Source: Candidatus Woesearchaeota archaeon (GTDB taxonomy: Archaea > Nanobdellota > Nanobdellia > Woesearchaeales > JACPJR01). From it: DNA of 64,000 bases. Below, piece by piece: positions 17,179 through 26,102 of the stretch. Within the stretch, counting starts at the first letter, position 1, and each line of letters begins with the position of its first letter. The position numbers and the translations under genes are program-made. The DNA is taken from positions 40,139 to 104,138 of the forward strand of contig JACPJR010000015.1 of assembly GCA_016187565.1 (NCBI GenBank), given 5' to 3'. The notes under the pieces are model-generated. The model was not told the origin of the DNA and did no database searches. It was given only the letters and a program-made list of their open reading frames with translations.

Positions 17179-18048
17179 ATGGCTCCAAACCTTAACACTG
17201 TCTGTTTATCTGAGCAAGAACGAGCAGAACGCTTTTTTGATCTACAGCGGCTTCTCCTCATACCTCTTGTTGGTGAAGAACGTGCACGAGATGCACAGGA
17301 TTATTATACTGCTGGTGGACCAACCGGAGTTCTGGAAGGATTAACGGCAAAACCCTTTGCCGAAGCTTATTTTGTTGCTCATGCCCTTTTAGGACTACTT
17401 GCAGAACGGTTGGAGAGCTATTATGTGCCTGTTCCTTCTCGCGAAAAAAAGAATACTGAAGAGAATCCTGGTCATGTAGCAGGTAGGCAGGCACTTCTTG
17501 ATCTCCATCATTACTTTAATCCTGAGGTTCTCTATTCTGCCATTACGTATCCTCTCTACATAGAAGATCTCATGAGATTACCTCCTCCGAATACTTGTCC
17601 TCATATTTCTTCAGATACTCTTGACACTAAAGCAAATCTGTTTGTGCTTCGAAGAAACGTTGTTGCTCCGGAGGAAGCTCGTGCATTACTTGAGCGTACA
17701 CAAGCTGTACAACACGTTCTATCGTACTCAAGAGAATTCTATGTCCCTAAGAAAGGCACACACCCTTGGAAAGGTCTTCTCGCAACTGTCGAGGAACTCA
17801 TGCTTAAGCTTGATCCTGAACTTGCTGTTGATTTTGCCCAGAGAGGAAGCATAGAGAGATACACAAATGCTGATCCTGAGGGTTATCATCCCCGAGGATT
17901 GTATGTCACAGGGCCAGAAGGAACTTGTATTGTTCTTTCAAACATACGATCACCAGATCCTTCTTCACCGTTGATTGGTAGGCCTGTCGTATACCGTATC
18001 GATGAAGACAGTTTGGGACTCACGGGAAAACTGATTGCTGTTCAATAA
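17179..18048 (+). CDS. Conserved-looking protein of unknown function (289 aa)
   Basis: A soluble 289-residue protein with no signal peptide, membrane segment or motif I recognise. The N-terminal half is helical (EQERAERFFDLQRLLLIPLV, AEAYFVAHALLGLLAERLE); the C-terminal half is more strand-rich, ending RGLYVTGPEGTCIVLSNIRS and VVYRIDEDSLGLTGKLIAVQ. A TTTTTAAAG stretch about 60 bases upstream could be its promoter. Its style resembles the orphan proteins at 29134 and 48769, but no clear homology is visible. It converges on the P-type ATPase. Confidence 0.65.
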   Translation: MAPNLNTVCLSEQERAERFFDLQRLLLIPLVGEERARDAQDYYTAGGPTGVLEGLTAKPFAEAYFVAHALLGLLAERLESYYVPVPSREKKNTEENPGHVAGRQALLDLHHYFNPEVLYSAITYPLYIEDLMRLPPPNTCPHISSDTLDTKANLFVLRRNVVAPEEARALLERTQAVQHVLSYSREFYVPKKGTHPWKGLLATVEELMLKLDPELAVDFAQRGSIERYTNADPEGYHPRGLYVTGPEGTCIVLSNIRSPDPSSPLIGRPVVYRIDEDSLGLTGKLIAVQ

Positions 18049-18068
18049 TTCAGGTAAGACTCTTCTGA

Positions 18069-20789
18069 CTATGTATTGTTCCTGTTGTATTGTTTTGCCA
18101 GCGAAATCTTCATAAGTACCTTACTTATTTCCATCAAGACAAAACCAGAAAAAGACACACTGAGGATTTTGAGCCAATCAAGAGGGGATAGGGCAACGGT
18201 ATCAAATATTGCTTGCAATGGTTCCCAATAGATGACGCTAACTTGCAATAGCACTGCTAAGCAAACCGCGCTCAGTAACCACCTATTTGAAAAAGGATTA
18301 AGATGCTTCAGCGAAGGGTACAGTGTTCTACTGCTCATCACTGCGAACATTTGAAACATCACCAGGGTTGTAAAGGCAACGGTTTGCGCCTTACTCAGAT
18401 TGGCATCCTTATAAGTGACAAAGAGCAAGAGGGTACCTATGCCCATGATGAAACCAAAAATGATTATCATGAGCATTATATTTTTAGTGAGTGGACTCTC
18501 TTTTGGATCTCTGGGAGGCCTTTTCATAATTCCCTTTTCGCTCGATTCAAACCCCAAACCTAATGCAGGAAAATTATCAGTAAGCATGTTCATCAACAAC
18601 AACTGGAGAGGGAGTATGGGAAGGGGAAATCCGAGAAGAATGGCTATGAAAACCGAGGTTATTTCACCAAGGTTGCAGGATAAAAAAAACTTTGTTGATT
18701 TAATGAGTTTATCATAAATATTTCTTCCTTCCTCAATGGCATTAACGATAGTAGCAAAGTTATCATCGACAAGGGTGGCTTTCGAAACTTCTTTGGCAAC
18801 ATCGGTTCCAGTTATCCCCATAGAGATTCCTATATCCGCTTTTTTTAATGCAGGCGCATCATTTACTCCGTCACCGGTCATGGCAACGATATGACCGTTT
18901 TTTTGAAGCGCATCCACAATCCTCATTTTTTGTAGAGGCAATGCTCTCGCAATAATCGTTACGTTATCTATTTTTTTTGCAAGTTCACTCTCACTTATTG
19001 TTTCAAGATCTTCACCCGTCAATATGATATCTCCTTCGCTAAATAACCCAATTTGCTGAGCAATTGCTTTTGTTGTCAAGGCATGATCTCCGGTTATAAT
19101 CATTACCTTTATTCCAGCTTCCTTGCATCTTTCAATAGCAGGCTTAACTTCATCACGTGGAGGATCAATCATACCTACAAGCCCCACAAAGATCAGATCT
19201 TTTTCAACGGCCTGTAGTTCATACTTTTCAGAATTTTTTTTAGGTTCCGGCATCTCTTTGTAAGCAAGTCCAAGCACTCTCAGGGCATTTTTTGCAAAAG
19301 AATTATTTATTTGAAGGATCTGCTCCTTTTCTTTTTCAGTAAACTTTTTTATCTTGTTATTTTCAATTACCTTATCACAAACCCTGAGCAGAAGATCTGG
19401 AGCGCCTTTGACATATGCTTCTCTTTTTTTTGATTGTTTGTTGGTGACAATCACTGACATCCTTTTCCTTTCTGAATCAAAGGGCAATTCTTCAATAACA
19501 GCAAAGTTCTTTTTCAATTGATTATCCTTAACATTGGCTTTCCTGGCAAGAACGATTAACGAGCCTTCGGTAGGATCTCCATGAATCTCGAATCTTCCCT
19601 TATGTTCCTCATGTTCAATCAGTTTTGCATTATTACAAATAGAACCGATTCTACATAGAAGTTCAAGTGTTGCAGGATTTATTTTTTTTCCATCAACGAG
19701 AAAATCTCCGGTTGGATCATAACCTGAACCCGTTACTGTGATCCTTTTATGATCGTACCAGAGATTTGTTACGGTCATTTGATTTTTGGTAATTGTTCCT
19801 GTTTTATCTGAACAAATAATTGTTGCAGATCCGAGTCCTTCGGCAGCAGGAAGTTTTTTGATAAGCATATTTTTTTTAGCAAGTTCTTTTGTTCCCATGG
19901 TTAGCCCAACCGTTACCACGAGTGGTAGGGAATTAGGAATGGTAGAAACCGTTAATGCGAGAGAGAGTAAGACCAGTTCAGCAATGGGTATTTCTCTGAA
20001 TATCCCGCTTATCATAACTATTATTACCAGAGCAACACAGATGATTCCTATTTGTTTGGTTAAGCGGGTAAATTTAATCTGTAAGGGAGTTTCAATCTCT
20101 TTTGTTGTTTCTAAACTAGCAGCAATTTTACCAAATTCTGTTTGCATACCTGTGTTCGTAACAATACTCTTTCCTTTTCCATAGGTAACAATAGTTCCCA
20201 TGAAGGCCATATTCTCTTGGTCAGCAACTGAAGTGCCTTCTTTGAATGGCTCGGTTATCTTTTTTGAAGGAACTGACTCTCCGGTAAGTGATGCTTCATC
20301 GATCTGGAGGCTTGATATTTCAATGAGCCGAGAATCCGCTGCAACAATATCTCCTGCCTCAAGGAGAAGAATATCTCCGGGAACAAGCTCTCGTGTGGGA
20401 ATCTTTTGTTCTTTTCCATTGCGTAAGACTCGAGCTGTTGGTGCAGAAATCTTCTTTAATGCTTCAAGGGCTTTTTCTGTCCTATATTCTTGGATAAATC
20501 CAAGAATAACATTAATCATAACTATGGTGAATATTGCTATTGATTCAACGATCTCCTGGAGGAATAACGACAAAAGACCGGCAAACAATAAGAGTAAAAT
20601 AAGGGGATCTTTAAACTGATTTATGAACATCTTGAGAGCAATAAACTTCTTTTCTCTCGGCAGTTCATTATAGCCAACCTCTTGCAATCGTTCTTCAGTC
20701 TCTTTTTTCGTTAAACCATTCTCAGAGCTTTTTAGTGACGCAATTACTTCCTGTGTAGGTATGGCATAATAACTTTTCATCGGAAACAT
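18069..20789 (-). CDS. P-type cation-transporting ATPase, type II
   Basis: A 906-residue ATP-driven cation pump. In order: actuator-domain DEASLTGESVPSKK, TM4 motif TIPNSLPLVVTVGL, phosphorylation site CSDKTGTITKNQMTVTN, nucleotide-domain KGAPDLLLRVC, hinge MTGDGVNDAPALKKADIGIS, and the six C-terminal membrane helices. TM5 (FFLSCNLGEITS) and TM6 (LLLMNMLTDNFPAL) keep the N/E and N-x-x-T-D residues that bind Ca in SERCA, but TM4 has PNSLP where calcium pumps have PEGLP. Ion choice is therefore uncertain; Ca, Mn or a monovalent ion are possible. GGAG lies 8 bases before the first ATG. The gene is full length and stands alone. Confidence 0.9.
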   Translation of the reverse strand: MFPMKSYYAIPTQEVIASLKSSENGLTKKETEERLQEVGYNELPREKKFIALKMFINQFKDPLILLLLFAGLLSLFLQEIVESIAIFTIVMINVILGFIQEYRTEKALEALKKISAPTARVLRNGKEQKIPTRELVPGDILLLEAGDIVAADSRLIEISSLQIDEASLTGESVPSKKITEPFKEGTSVADQENMAFMGTIVTYGKGKSIVTNTGMQTEFGKIAASLETTKEIETPLQIKFTRLTKQIGIICVALVIIVMISGIFREIPIAELVLLSLALTVSTIPNSLPLVVTVGLTMGTKELAKKNMLIKKLPAAEGLGSATIICSDKTGTITKNQMTVTNLWYDHKRITVTGSGYDPTGDFLVDGKKINPATLELLCRIGSICNNAKLIEHEEHKGRFEIHGDPTEGSLIVLARKANVKDNQLKKNFAVIEELPFDSERKRMSVIVTNKQSKKREAYVKGAPDLLLRVCDKVIENNKIKKFTEKEKEQILQINNSFAKNALRVLGLAYKEMPEPKKNSEKYELQAVEKDLIFVGLVGMIDPPRDEVKPAIERCKEAGIKVMIITGDHALTTKAIAQQIGLFSEGDIILTGEDLETISESELAKKIDNVTIIARALPLQKMRIVDALQKNGHIVAMTGDGVNDAPALKKADIGISMGITGTDVAKEVSKATLVDDNFATIVNAIEEGRNIYDKLIKSTKFFLSCNLGEITSVFIAILLGFPLPILPLQLLLMNMLTDNFPALGLGFESSEKGIMKRPPRDPKESPLTKNIMLMIIIFGFIMGIGTLLLFVTYKDANLSKAQTVAFTTLVMFQMFAVMSSRTLYPSLKHLNPFSNRWLLSAVCLAVLLQVSVIYWEPLQAIFDTVALSPLDWLKILSVSFSGFVLMEISKVLMKISLAKQYNRNNT

Positions 20790-20854
20790 GACACTACTCC
20801 AGAAAAGGCAAGTTAATAAAGCTTACGTTACCGCGCCCTAACAGAAATTATTCA

Positions 20855-21679
20855 TTATCTTTTCACAAAAACATCAAAGGTTGGATAGACAATGCCGTCC
20901 ATTTCATGGCTATGACTCGTTCTCACCATATGAGTAAGGGTCAGAGGAATTTCATCCCTATGTTCTGCATAGGTATTCAGCAATAATCTTGCTCCTGGTT
21001 TTCCCTTACCATACATGAGCGTGGCAACCTTATCAACATTGGTGTCATCATAATTAAAAAAACAGTCAACAAGCCCTACTCTTGTTCTCAGACCTCGGAT
21101 ACCATCGGTTGTGGTATAATCTCCATTCGTTATATGAACTGCCCGTTCTAACCCCGGGATAATGTTCTCTACTATTCGCACAATACCCAAACACTCTCGA
21201 TATCCTTCACCATCGATTTCAATACCTTCTGCTCGGTAACCCAAAAGATGAGCAAGCACAACCACCCGTCCGTCAAAGCAGCCAAGGTCCAGCAAGGAAG
21301 GTGATCTATTACCTCCAAAATCAGTTGCAAAATATTTTCTGAAGCGTAATAATGCTTCTGCCACATCATCAATGTGACTAGAGGTAACGCCCCTCACGCC
21401 ATCTGAGGTTCTCACCGGACGAGTTTGCAATCCCATAGTTCTTCTCCTTTGATCAACAAGGCGATAAAAGTCAATGACATCCGTCCATGTATCATGATCG
21501 TAATTGACGACAACACGGTCTACGCTCTCATCGATTATGGGAATAGGTGGCTCTAACTGACCTCTCCTCTGTCTTTCTGCCAGCAATTCATGAATAGGAG
21601 TTGCTGCATAGGTTCTGACTCTCCTTAACCTCTCCTCAGCACGAGCCTGTGCCGTCAAATTATAAAGATTCTGGGTCAT
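20855..21679 (-). CDS. Class I SAM-dependent methyltransferase-like protein
   Basis: A 274-residue protein with a Rossmann methyltransferase core in its middle: motif I SLLDLGCFDGRVVVLAHLLG (about residue 125), the acidic strand end AEGIEIDGEGY, a motif near ITNGDYTTTDG, and VGLVDCFFNYDDTNVD at the catalytic-loop position. The D-L-G-C-x-D-G-R form recalls protein-lysine and DOT1-like methyltransferases. The first 100 residues are helical and unassigned. It is 54 bases from uridine phosphorylase on the same strand, but functional coupling is not evident. Confidence 0.65.
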   Translation of the reverse strand: MTQNLYNLTAQARAEERLRRVRTYAATPIHELLAERQRRGQLEPPIPIIDESVDRVVVNYDHDTWTDVIDFYRLVDQRRRTMGLQTRPVRTSDGVRGVTSSHIDDVAEALLRFRKYFATDFGGNRSPSLLDLGCFDGRVVVLAHLLGYRAEGIEIDGEGYRECLGIVRIVENIIPGLERAVHITNGDYTTTDGIRGLRTRVGLVDCFFNYDDTNVDKVATLMYGKGKPGARLLLNTYAEHRDEIPLTLTHMVRTSHSHEMDGIVYPTFDVFVKR

Positions 21680-21733
21680 TTTTTTGAAACCTTTGTTTTC
21701 CTATCAAAGATCATAGTCTGTTGGTTGTATTCA

Positions 21734-22663
21734 TTAAGTCTGCTGTTGTTGATAGAGTTCTCGCATTGCCTTAAGTCCTGTGCTAATTGCTCGATCTACT
21801 GCAGGACCATAATCCTCTAAGAATGTTCCTCGAGGTCTATTGGCAATGACCGGACAGATTGTTCCGACTCTATACCCCATTTGTGCTGCCAAATGAAAGA
21901 GTAAACTAGATTCCATTTCAAAATTAACCACTCGTTGTCCATCAACATGAAGGGTTGCTACATGCTCTTGAAGTCGTGGTATGGTGATGGTAAGACCAGG
22001 AATCTCTCTTCCTTGTGGAGCAAAAAATCCAGAGGCAGAGGCGGTTATCCCAACAACATAGTCTCCCTCAGCGTTTCTTATTAAGGCCTCTACCACGTCT
22101 GGCGTGGCTTTTGCAGCATAGGGATGAATTTTTCCCCTGAACCTTCTTCCATCAGGGGTAGCATCGGTAATTATGCGGTAGGCTTCTTCCTCAATCCTAC
22201 GACTGATTTCATCAGGGATTCCTTGCTCATAAAACAGTCCGGTGTTATCAAGACCGAGGGCATACCTGCCAATCGCTAGTGTACCTACCGTAATATCTGG
22301 CTGCGGTCCTCCTGATGTTCCCAATCGGATGATTGTTAATGGTTGAGCACCCTCTTTTCTGACACGGGTTTCAAGATCAAATTCATTTAACCCGAAAGCC
22401 TCAACAAGTGCAATTTCGTTGTTGTCAGTGCCAATACCTGTAGCAATAACGGTTACCGGCATATCATGATACGTTCCTGTTCTGGTAACATACTCACGAT
22501 TGTTTGCTTGATGTTTAACGGCATCAAAATAGTGAGCGACTTTGTCAGCTCTGGCAGGATCACCTACCACAAAGATATTTCGTGCCAGTTGATCTGGTCG
22601 TAATCCTAGATGGTAAATCTTGCCATTGACAACAATTAACTCTGAATCTTTCACTGGTTCCAT
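21734..22663 (-). CDS. udp: Uridine phosphorylase
   Basis: A 309-residue nucleoside phosphorylase of the PNP/UDP family, which splits uridine with phosphate to uracil and ribose-1-phosphate. Family marks are YHLGLRPDQLARNIFVVGDP (phosphate-site Gly-Asp), TGIGTDNNEIALVE, IIRLGTSGGPQPDI and VVNFEMESSLLFHLA, the ribose-binding Glu-Met-Glu. The length is slightly above the bacterial enzyme (about 255) because of insertions before the C-terminus. GGGGGT precedes the start. In DPANN archaea such enzymes serve nucleoside salvage. Confidence 0.88.
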   Translation of the reverse strand: MEPVKDSELIVVNGKIYHLGLRPDQLARNIFVVGDPARADKVAHYFDAVKHQANNREYVTRTGTYHDMPVTVIATGIGTDNNEIALVEAFGLNEFDLETRVRKEGAQPLTIIRLGTSGGPQPDITVGTLAIGRYALGLDNTGLFYEQGIPDEISRRIEEEAYRIITDATPDGRRFRGKIHPYAAKATPDVVEALIRNAEGDYVVGITASASGFFAPQGREIPGLTITIPRLQEHVATLHVDGQRVVNFEMESSLLFHLAAQMGYRVGTICPVIANRPRGTFLEDYGPAVDRAISTGLKAMRELYQQQQT

Positions 22664-22908
22664 TGTTTCTACCCCCCTTCCCGTACCTTCGTCAGTTGAG
22701 AATAGTTTCTTGAGTTATAAATCTTGGTTTATATTCCTTATTTTCAATGTATTTTCATCAGAAAGTATTTGTAGAATGATGCCTCCCCTTCTAGTGTTGT
22801 TAAGGGGGGAATCGAGTGGTTAGTAAATCAATACAATGTATATATTTTAGTGTACAGTGTACCGAATTAACGAAAAACATATAATAAAGCCTATTTTCTA
22901 GTCTTAAC

Positions 22909-23154
22909 ATGGCTAAGATAATCATCTCAACACTTTATGATAAAGAACCAACACTTGTAGCAACAACAAAACTAGGGACTTTTCTTCAATGTAAGCAGAA
23001 GTACAAATTTCAGTATGTTGATAAAATAAAATCTGATATAGAGACTATTAAGATTTTCTTAGGGAAACGTGTTCACGAAACGCTTGAAAGATGGTATAAA
23101 GATTTACAGTTTGAAAAAGTAAACACGAAAGAGGTTCTTGCACAATTGACTTGA
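22909..23154 (+). pseudogene. PD-(D/E)XK (RecB/Cas4-like) nuclease remnant
   Basis: An 81-residue frame that matches only the N-terminus of a RecB/Cas4-like nuclease: KLGTFLQCKQKYKFQYVDKI (a CPRKYKL-like Cys motif) and FLGKRVHETLERWYKDLQFE (the G-x-x-x-H helix). Full proteins run to about 250-300 residues and carry the D...ExK catalytic core, which is absent; the frame stops soon after the His helix. I read it as a truncated gene at the left end of an AT-rich island. Confidence 0.7.
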
Positions 23155-23179
23155 TATCACAATGATACGAGATTAAACC

Positions 23180-23824
23180 ATGAAAATAACCAAAAAATAT
23201 GAGTATAAATTAAGTGAAAAAACGTTGGAGAAAGATATTGATACTTTTATCCGAGATACCCAAAAAGGCGCGTATCAGATGGATCACCGATACGGTCAGG
23301 AAGGACTCAAACAAATTAAAGCGTATTTTCGTATGATTGAGGAAGAGCTTAAAAAAGAAAATATTCAGATAGCACGCGCGTGTTACAAAAAGCTCATGTT
23401 TTTGCTTCTTCAAAGCAAAGAGAATTATTTTGATTATGAAGACATCGTTGGTAAATTAAACTTTGAGAGGTTCATTTCCAATTATTTTACCTGTTTGGTT
23501 AAGATTTGTGCAATTGAAGAACTATTTCGAGAGTATTTGGAATATCTAAATGTGAAAGAAGACTATTATTTTGAGGCAGCTGAAAAGACGATTATAGAAG
23601 AATTAAGCGATAAAGATTTTGTTCAACTTAAAGAATTATTACTGGTGGAAGCTGATAAAGTCAAAAAGGATAATTATGCGATGCATGATATTCTTACTTT
23701 TTTATTAGACATTACCAAAAAGAAGGACAAAGATGAAGAGAAGTTTATGAGATTGGCAGAGAAATTTTCGCCGGTTTTAGGGTATAATAACATTAAAGAA
23801 TTTTTAGAGGATTATAAAGAATGA
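23180..23824 (+). CDS. Helical protein of unknown function
   Basis: A 214-residue, strongly charged, Lys/Glu/Tyr-rich protein predicted almost wholly helical, with regular units such as GLKQIKAYFRMIEEELKKEN and IARACYKKLMFLLLQSKEN that suggest a helical-repeat fold. No catalytic motif is visible. Codon use is more AT-rich than in the clusters on either side. It starts 26 bases after the nuclease remnant and could once have been part of the same insertion. A 22-codon frame at 23853-23921 follows and is probably not functional. Confidence 0.55.
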   Translation: MKITKKYEYKLSEKTLEKDIDTFIRDTQKGAYQMDHRYGQEGLKQIKAYFRMIEEELKKENIQIARACYKKLMFLLLQSKENYFDYEDIVGKLNFERFISNYFTCLVKICAIEELFREYLEYLNVKEDYYFEAAEKTIIEELSDKDFVQLKELLLVEADKVKKDNYAMHDILTFLLDITKKKDKDEEKFMRLAEKFSPVLGYNNIKEFLEDYKE

Positions 23825-23943
23825 AATGCAGAAATAAAACGGAGGTTGCAACATGGCTTTAATCTCTGTCCAATTTCTAACTGAAAAATGCAATAAATTC
23901 ATCGAAGATAACCCTCAATAAAAGCATTTGCAGGCGATAAAGA

Positions 23944-24333
23944 ATGTCCATAAAATTCCCCGCAACCGTAGAACTAGAAGTAGATAACCTGCCAGAACGA
24001 TTTCAATTAGCCTTTAACGTATGCTACAATCCTGACTGCGACTGCAATGGCGTTAATATGGTTTTATACAATGAAAACAAAGAAGTCCATTTCTTAAAAT
24101 CAGAAGAGAACAGTTCATTAAACTTAAAATTCTTTAAAGAAAACTATTTCTATGTAAAAGAAAAAGTAAAAAGTAAAAAAGGGGCAGTGGATTCTTTTGA
24201 ATTAGGAACATTAATGCCTTATCGAGAAATAATCTGGACGGAAGCAGATCCAGAATTGAAAATTGATGGAATAAATTGCTGTCTTGATAAAGATATAAAA
24301 CAATTTGGAAAAGCCGTAAAGGTGAGTTACTGA
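23944..24333 (+). CDS. Small protein of unknown function with Cys cluster
   Basis: A 129-residue soluble protein. Near residue 27 it has CYNPDCDCNGVNMVLY, a tight Cys group that could bind zinc or iron, followed by alternating strands and a late CCLDKD. The rest is acidic. No family is recognised. Its last base is shared with the first base of the next gene (TGATGG junction), so the two are co-translated. Confidence 0.55.
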   Translation: MSIKFPATVELEVDNLPERFQLAFNVCYNPDCDCNGVNMVLYNENKEVHFLKSEENSSLNLKFFKENYFYVKEKVKSKKGAVDSFELGTLMPYREIIWTEADPELKIDGINCCLDKDIKQFGKAVKVSY

Positions 24334-24683
24334 TGGACATTAAAGAAAGAATTGCAATAATCGAGAATGATGACAAAGGGATAGAAGAGCATATATTGCA
24401 TCAATTATTAGAATTAGCCATGGCCGTAACTGGGAGAGGTTATGTTAGTGATGACTATACCAAATTTATAGAGTTTGAGATTGGTGGTGTTACTATATTC
24501 TCTGATCCCTATTATAATAGAATACAAATAGATGAAGGGGACTTAGATAGCGAATCTATCCAGAAGCTCATTGCAGAAGTTAAGAAAAGACTGCTTCAGT
24601 TCGATAAAAAGATTGAAACTATTAGAGAACAGGCAGCATCAGAAATTTTTGACAAGCCCATAAAGGGCTTAGAGGAGAATTAA
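24333..24683 (+). CDS. Small acidic protein of unknown function
   Basis: A 116-residue protein with an N-terminal helix (MDIKERIAIIENDDKGIEEH), a short strand-rich middle (IEFEIGGVTIFSDPYYNRI) and a C-terminal amphipathic helix (KLIAEVKKRLLQFDKKIETI). It resembles many immunity or adaptor-type small proteins in size and charge, but nothing specific can be claimed. It lies between two coupled small genes: one base overlap upstream and one base gap downstream. Confidence 0.55.
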   Translation: MDIKERIAIIENDDKGIEEHILHQLLELAMAVTGRGYVSDDYTKFIEFEIGGVTIFSDPYYNRIQIDEGDLDSESIQKLIAEVKKRLLQFDKKIETIREQAASEIFDKPIKGLEEN

Positions 24684-24684
24684 G

Positions 24685-25407
24685 ATGAAGCTAAAAATAC
24701 CGTTTAATGAAATAAAGGACGCTATTGAACAGGCATCTTATGAGCATCATTATTTTATAGATAAGAAAAACCAGAAGATTGTTTTTATTAGCGAAGTTGA
24801 AGATGAGCATGAGAAAAAGCTTGACGAAGTTGAAAATGATGATTTTATCGGCATTGAGCCAAGAATGCCTGATGATGATTTCAAGATTATGGAGTCTTTT
24901 GTTTATGAAATACAGGAAGAGGATTTTAAATTAGCAGAAAAATTTCATGAAGCCTTAGAACAAAGAAAGCCATTCAAACATTTTAAAGTGCTTATCAATC
25001 AATATCCAGAGCTAAAGGAAAAATGGTTTACCCATAGAGACAAAGAATTGGCAAACGAAGCCATGAATTGGCTTTGCATTAACAATATTGAGCTTGAAGA
25101 TAAAAGCTTTATGCCAAAGATTGAAATTAAAGAACTGAAACCAGATGAAGTAAAGCTTCCTGAAGAATTTGAGGGTTTTGGCCCTGTTGCTTGTATGAAG
25201 TGCAACAACAAGGAAGGAATCAAAACAAGATACTTCGAATTAAATGTTCCCTCAGAAAATATGCTTATTGAAAAGGAAATTAAAAGAATAATGAAAGAAA
25301 ACTTTGGAATAGGAGATTATGGATGTATTGGCGGAGGAGAAAAAGAAATCCTGACTGGTTCAGAATGCCCAAAATGCAAAAGCAAAGAGGTATTTGAGGA
25401 CTTTTAA
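24685..25407 (+). CDS. UPF0158-family protein with C-terminal zinc ribbon
   Basis: Residues 1-150 match the UPF0158 family: IKDAIEQASYEHHYFIDKKN, EPRMPDDDFKIMESFVYEI, then the family signature HEALEQRKPFKHFKVLINQ, and WFTHRDKELANEAMNWL. The C-terminal 80 residues add Cys pairs CMKCNN and CPKCKS about 60 residues apart, consistent with a zinc ribbon. The family has no established function. An AGATG start follows GAGGAG. The stop codon lies inside double-hairpin element copy B, so the native C-terminus may have been replaced by the insertion. Confidence 0.75.
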   Translation: MKLKIPFNEIKDAIEQASYEHHYFIDKKNQKIVFISEVEDEHEKKLDEVENDDFIGIEPRMPDDDFKIMESFVYEIQEEDFKLAEKFHEALEQRKPFKHFKVLINQYPELKEKWFTHRDKELANEAMNWLCINNIELEDKSFMPKIEIKELKPDEVKLPEEFEGFGPVACMKCNNKEGIKTRYFELNVPSENMLIEKEIKRIMKENFGIGDYGCIGGGEKEILTGSECPKCKSKEVFEDF

Positions 25408-25483
25408 TTTTCGTAATAATTTGTATGTCTTTTCCTAATAAGCAAAGGACATAGAGTTACGGTTATTAGTGTCCTTTGCTATA
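25404..25483. repeat. Double-hairpin dispersed element, copy B (left arm lost)
   Basis: From TTAATTTTCG onward this matches copy A with a single visible difference (ATAGAG for ATAAAG) through the terminal CCTTTGCTATA. The left arm of hairpin 1 is missing, replaced by the end of the UPF0158 gene. Hairpin 2 (GCAAAGGACA/TGTCCTTTGC) is intact. Both convergent neighbours place their stop codons inside it. Confidence 0.88.
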
Positions 25484-26080
25484 ACTACAATCAACCTCTA
25501 CCTCCATCAATTTTTCCTTAACTTTGGTTCTATCAGGCAGGTGTACAGTAATAATACCCATCTCTCGTGCATTCACTAAGTTCTTGGCAGAATCATCAAT
25601 AAAGACTGCTTCTTGCGGCTGTAAACCAAAATGCTTCAAGATGTGTTCAAAGCCTTCTTTTGCAGGTTTTCGTGACTGAATCTGGTAGCTGACAATGCCA
25701 TAATCAAAGTACGGAGAAACATCAAACTTTTGCGCAATGACTTCCCAAAAATCTCGATTATAGTTGGTGAAATAGGCTGTTTTATACCTTTGTCTGAGTT
25801 GTTTGATAATCGTAAAGGTCTCGGGATACATGACTTTCATGGCAACCATGGCCTTGATCATTGTTGTAGGATCTCCTTTTATGTGATAGTGATTCAGAAG
25901 TTCTTGAAAGACCTTTTTTCCAGAGATCTCATCAACCTCTGCTTTTTTTACCAGCACCGAAAAGCGTTCGTAGCATTCCTCTGGATTGAGATTATGTTCC
26001 AGAGCAAATTTCCGAATGTATGGCTCTTCTTCTTCACTAAAGCAAACACCGGAAAAATCAAAGATAATCAGTTGAATCAT
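25466..26080 (-). CDS. HAD-superfamily hydrolase, subfamily IA-like
   Basis: The start at 26080 follows a GGAGGAG ribosome site and gives 204 residues. HAD marks: motif I IIFDFSGVCFSEEEE, motif II TAYFTNYNRDF, motif III Lys in SRKPAKEGFEHIL, motif IV EAVFIDDSAKNLVNARE. Motif I has Ser where most phosphatases have the acid/base Asp (DxD), a change also seen in DxG/DxS members of subfamily IA. The last few residues (SYSKGH) are encoded by repeat copy B. It closes cluster II, 22 bases after paralog 8. Confidence 0.82.
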   Translation of the reverse strand: MIQLIIFDFSGVCFSEEEEPYIRKFALEHNLNPEECYERFSVLVKKAEVDEISGKKVFQELLNHYHIKGDPTTMIKAMVAMKVMYPETFTIIKQLRQRYKTAYFTNYNRDFWEVIAQKFDVSPYFDYGIVSYQIQSRKPAKEGFEHILKHFGLQPQEAVFIDDSAKNLVNAREMGIITVHLPDRTKVKEKLMEVEVDCSYSKGH

Positions 26081-26102
26081 ATTACTCCTCCAGATTTCAC
26101 TA

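Noticed and set aside
23853..23921. A 22-codon frame between two island genes
   Set aside because: Too short and without clear ribosome site or conserved motif; possibly a remnant.
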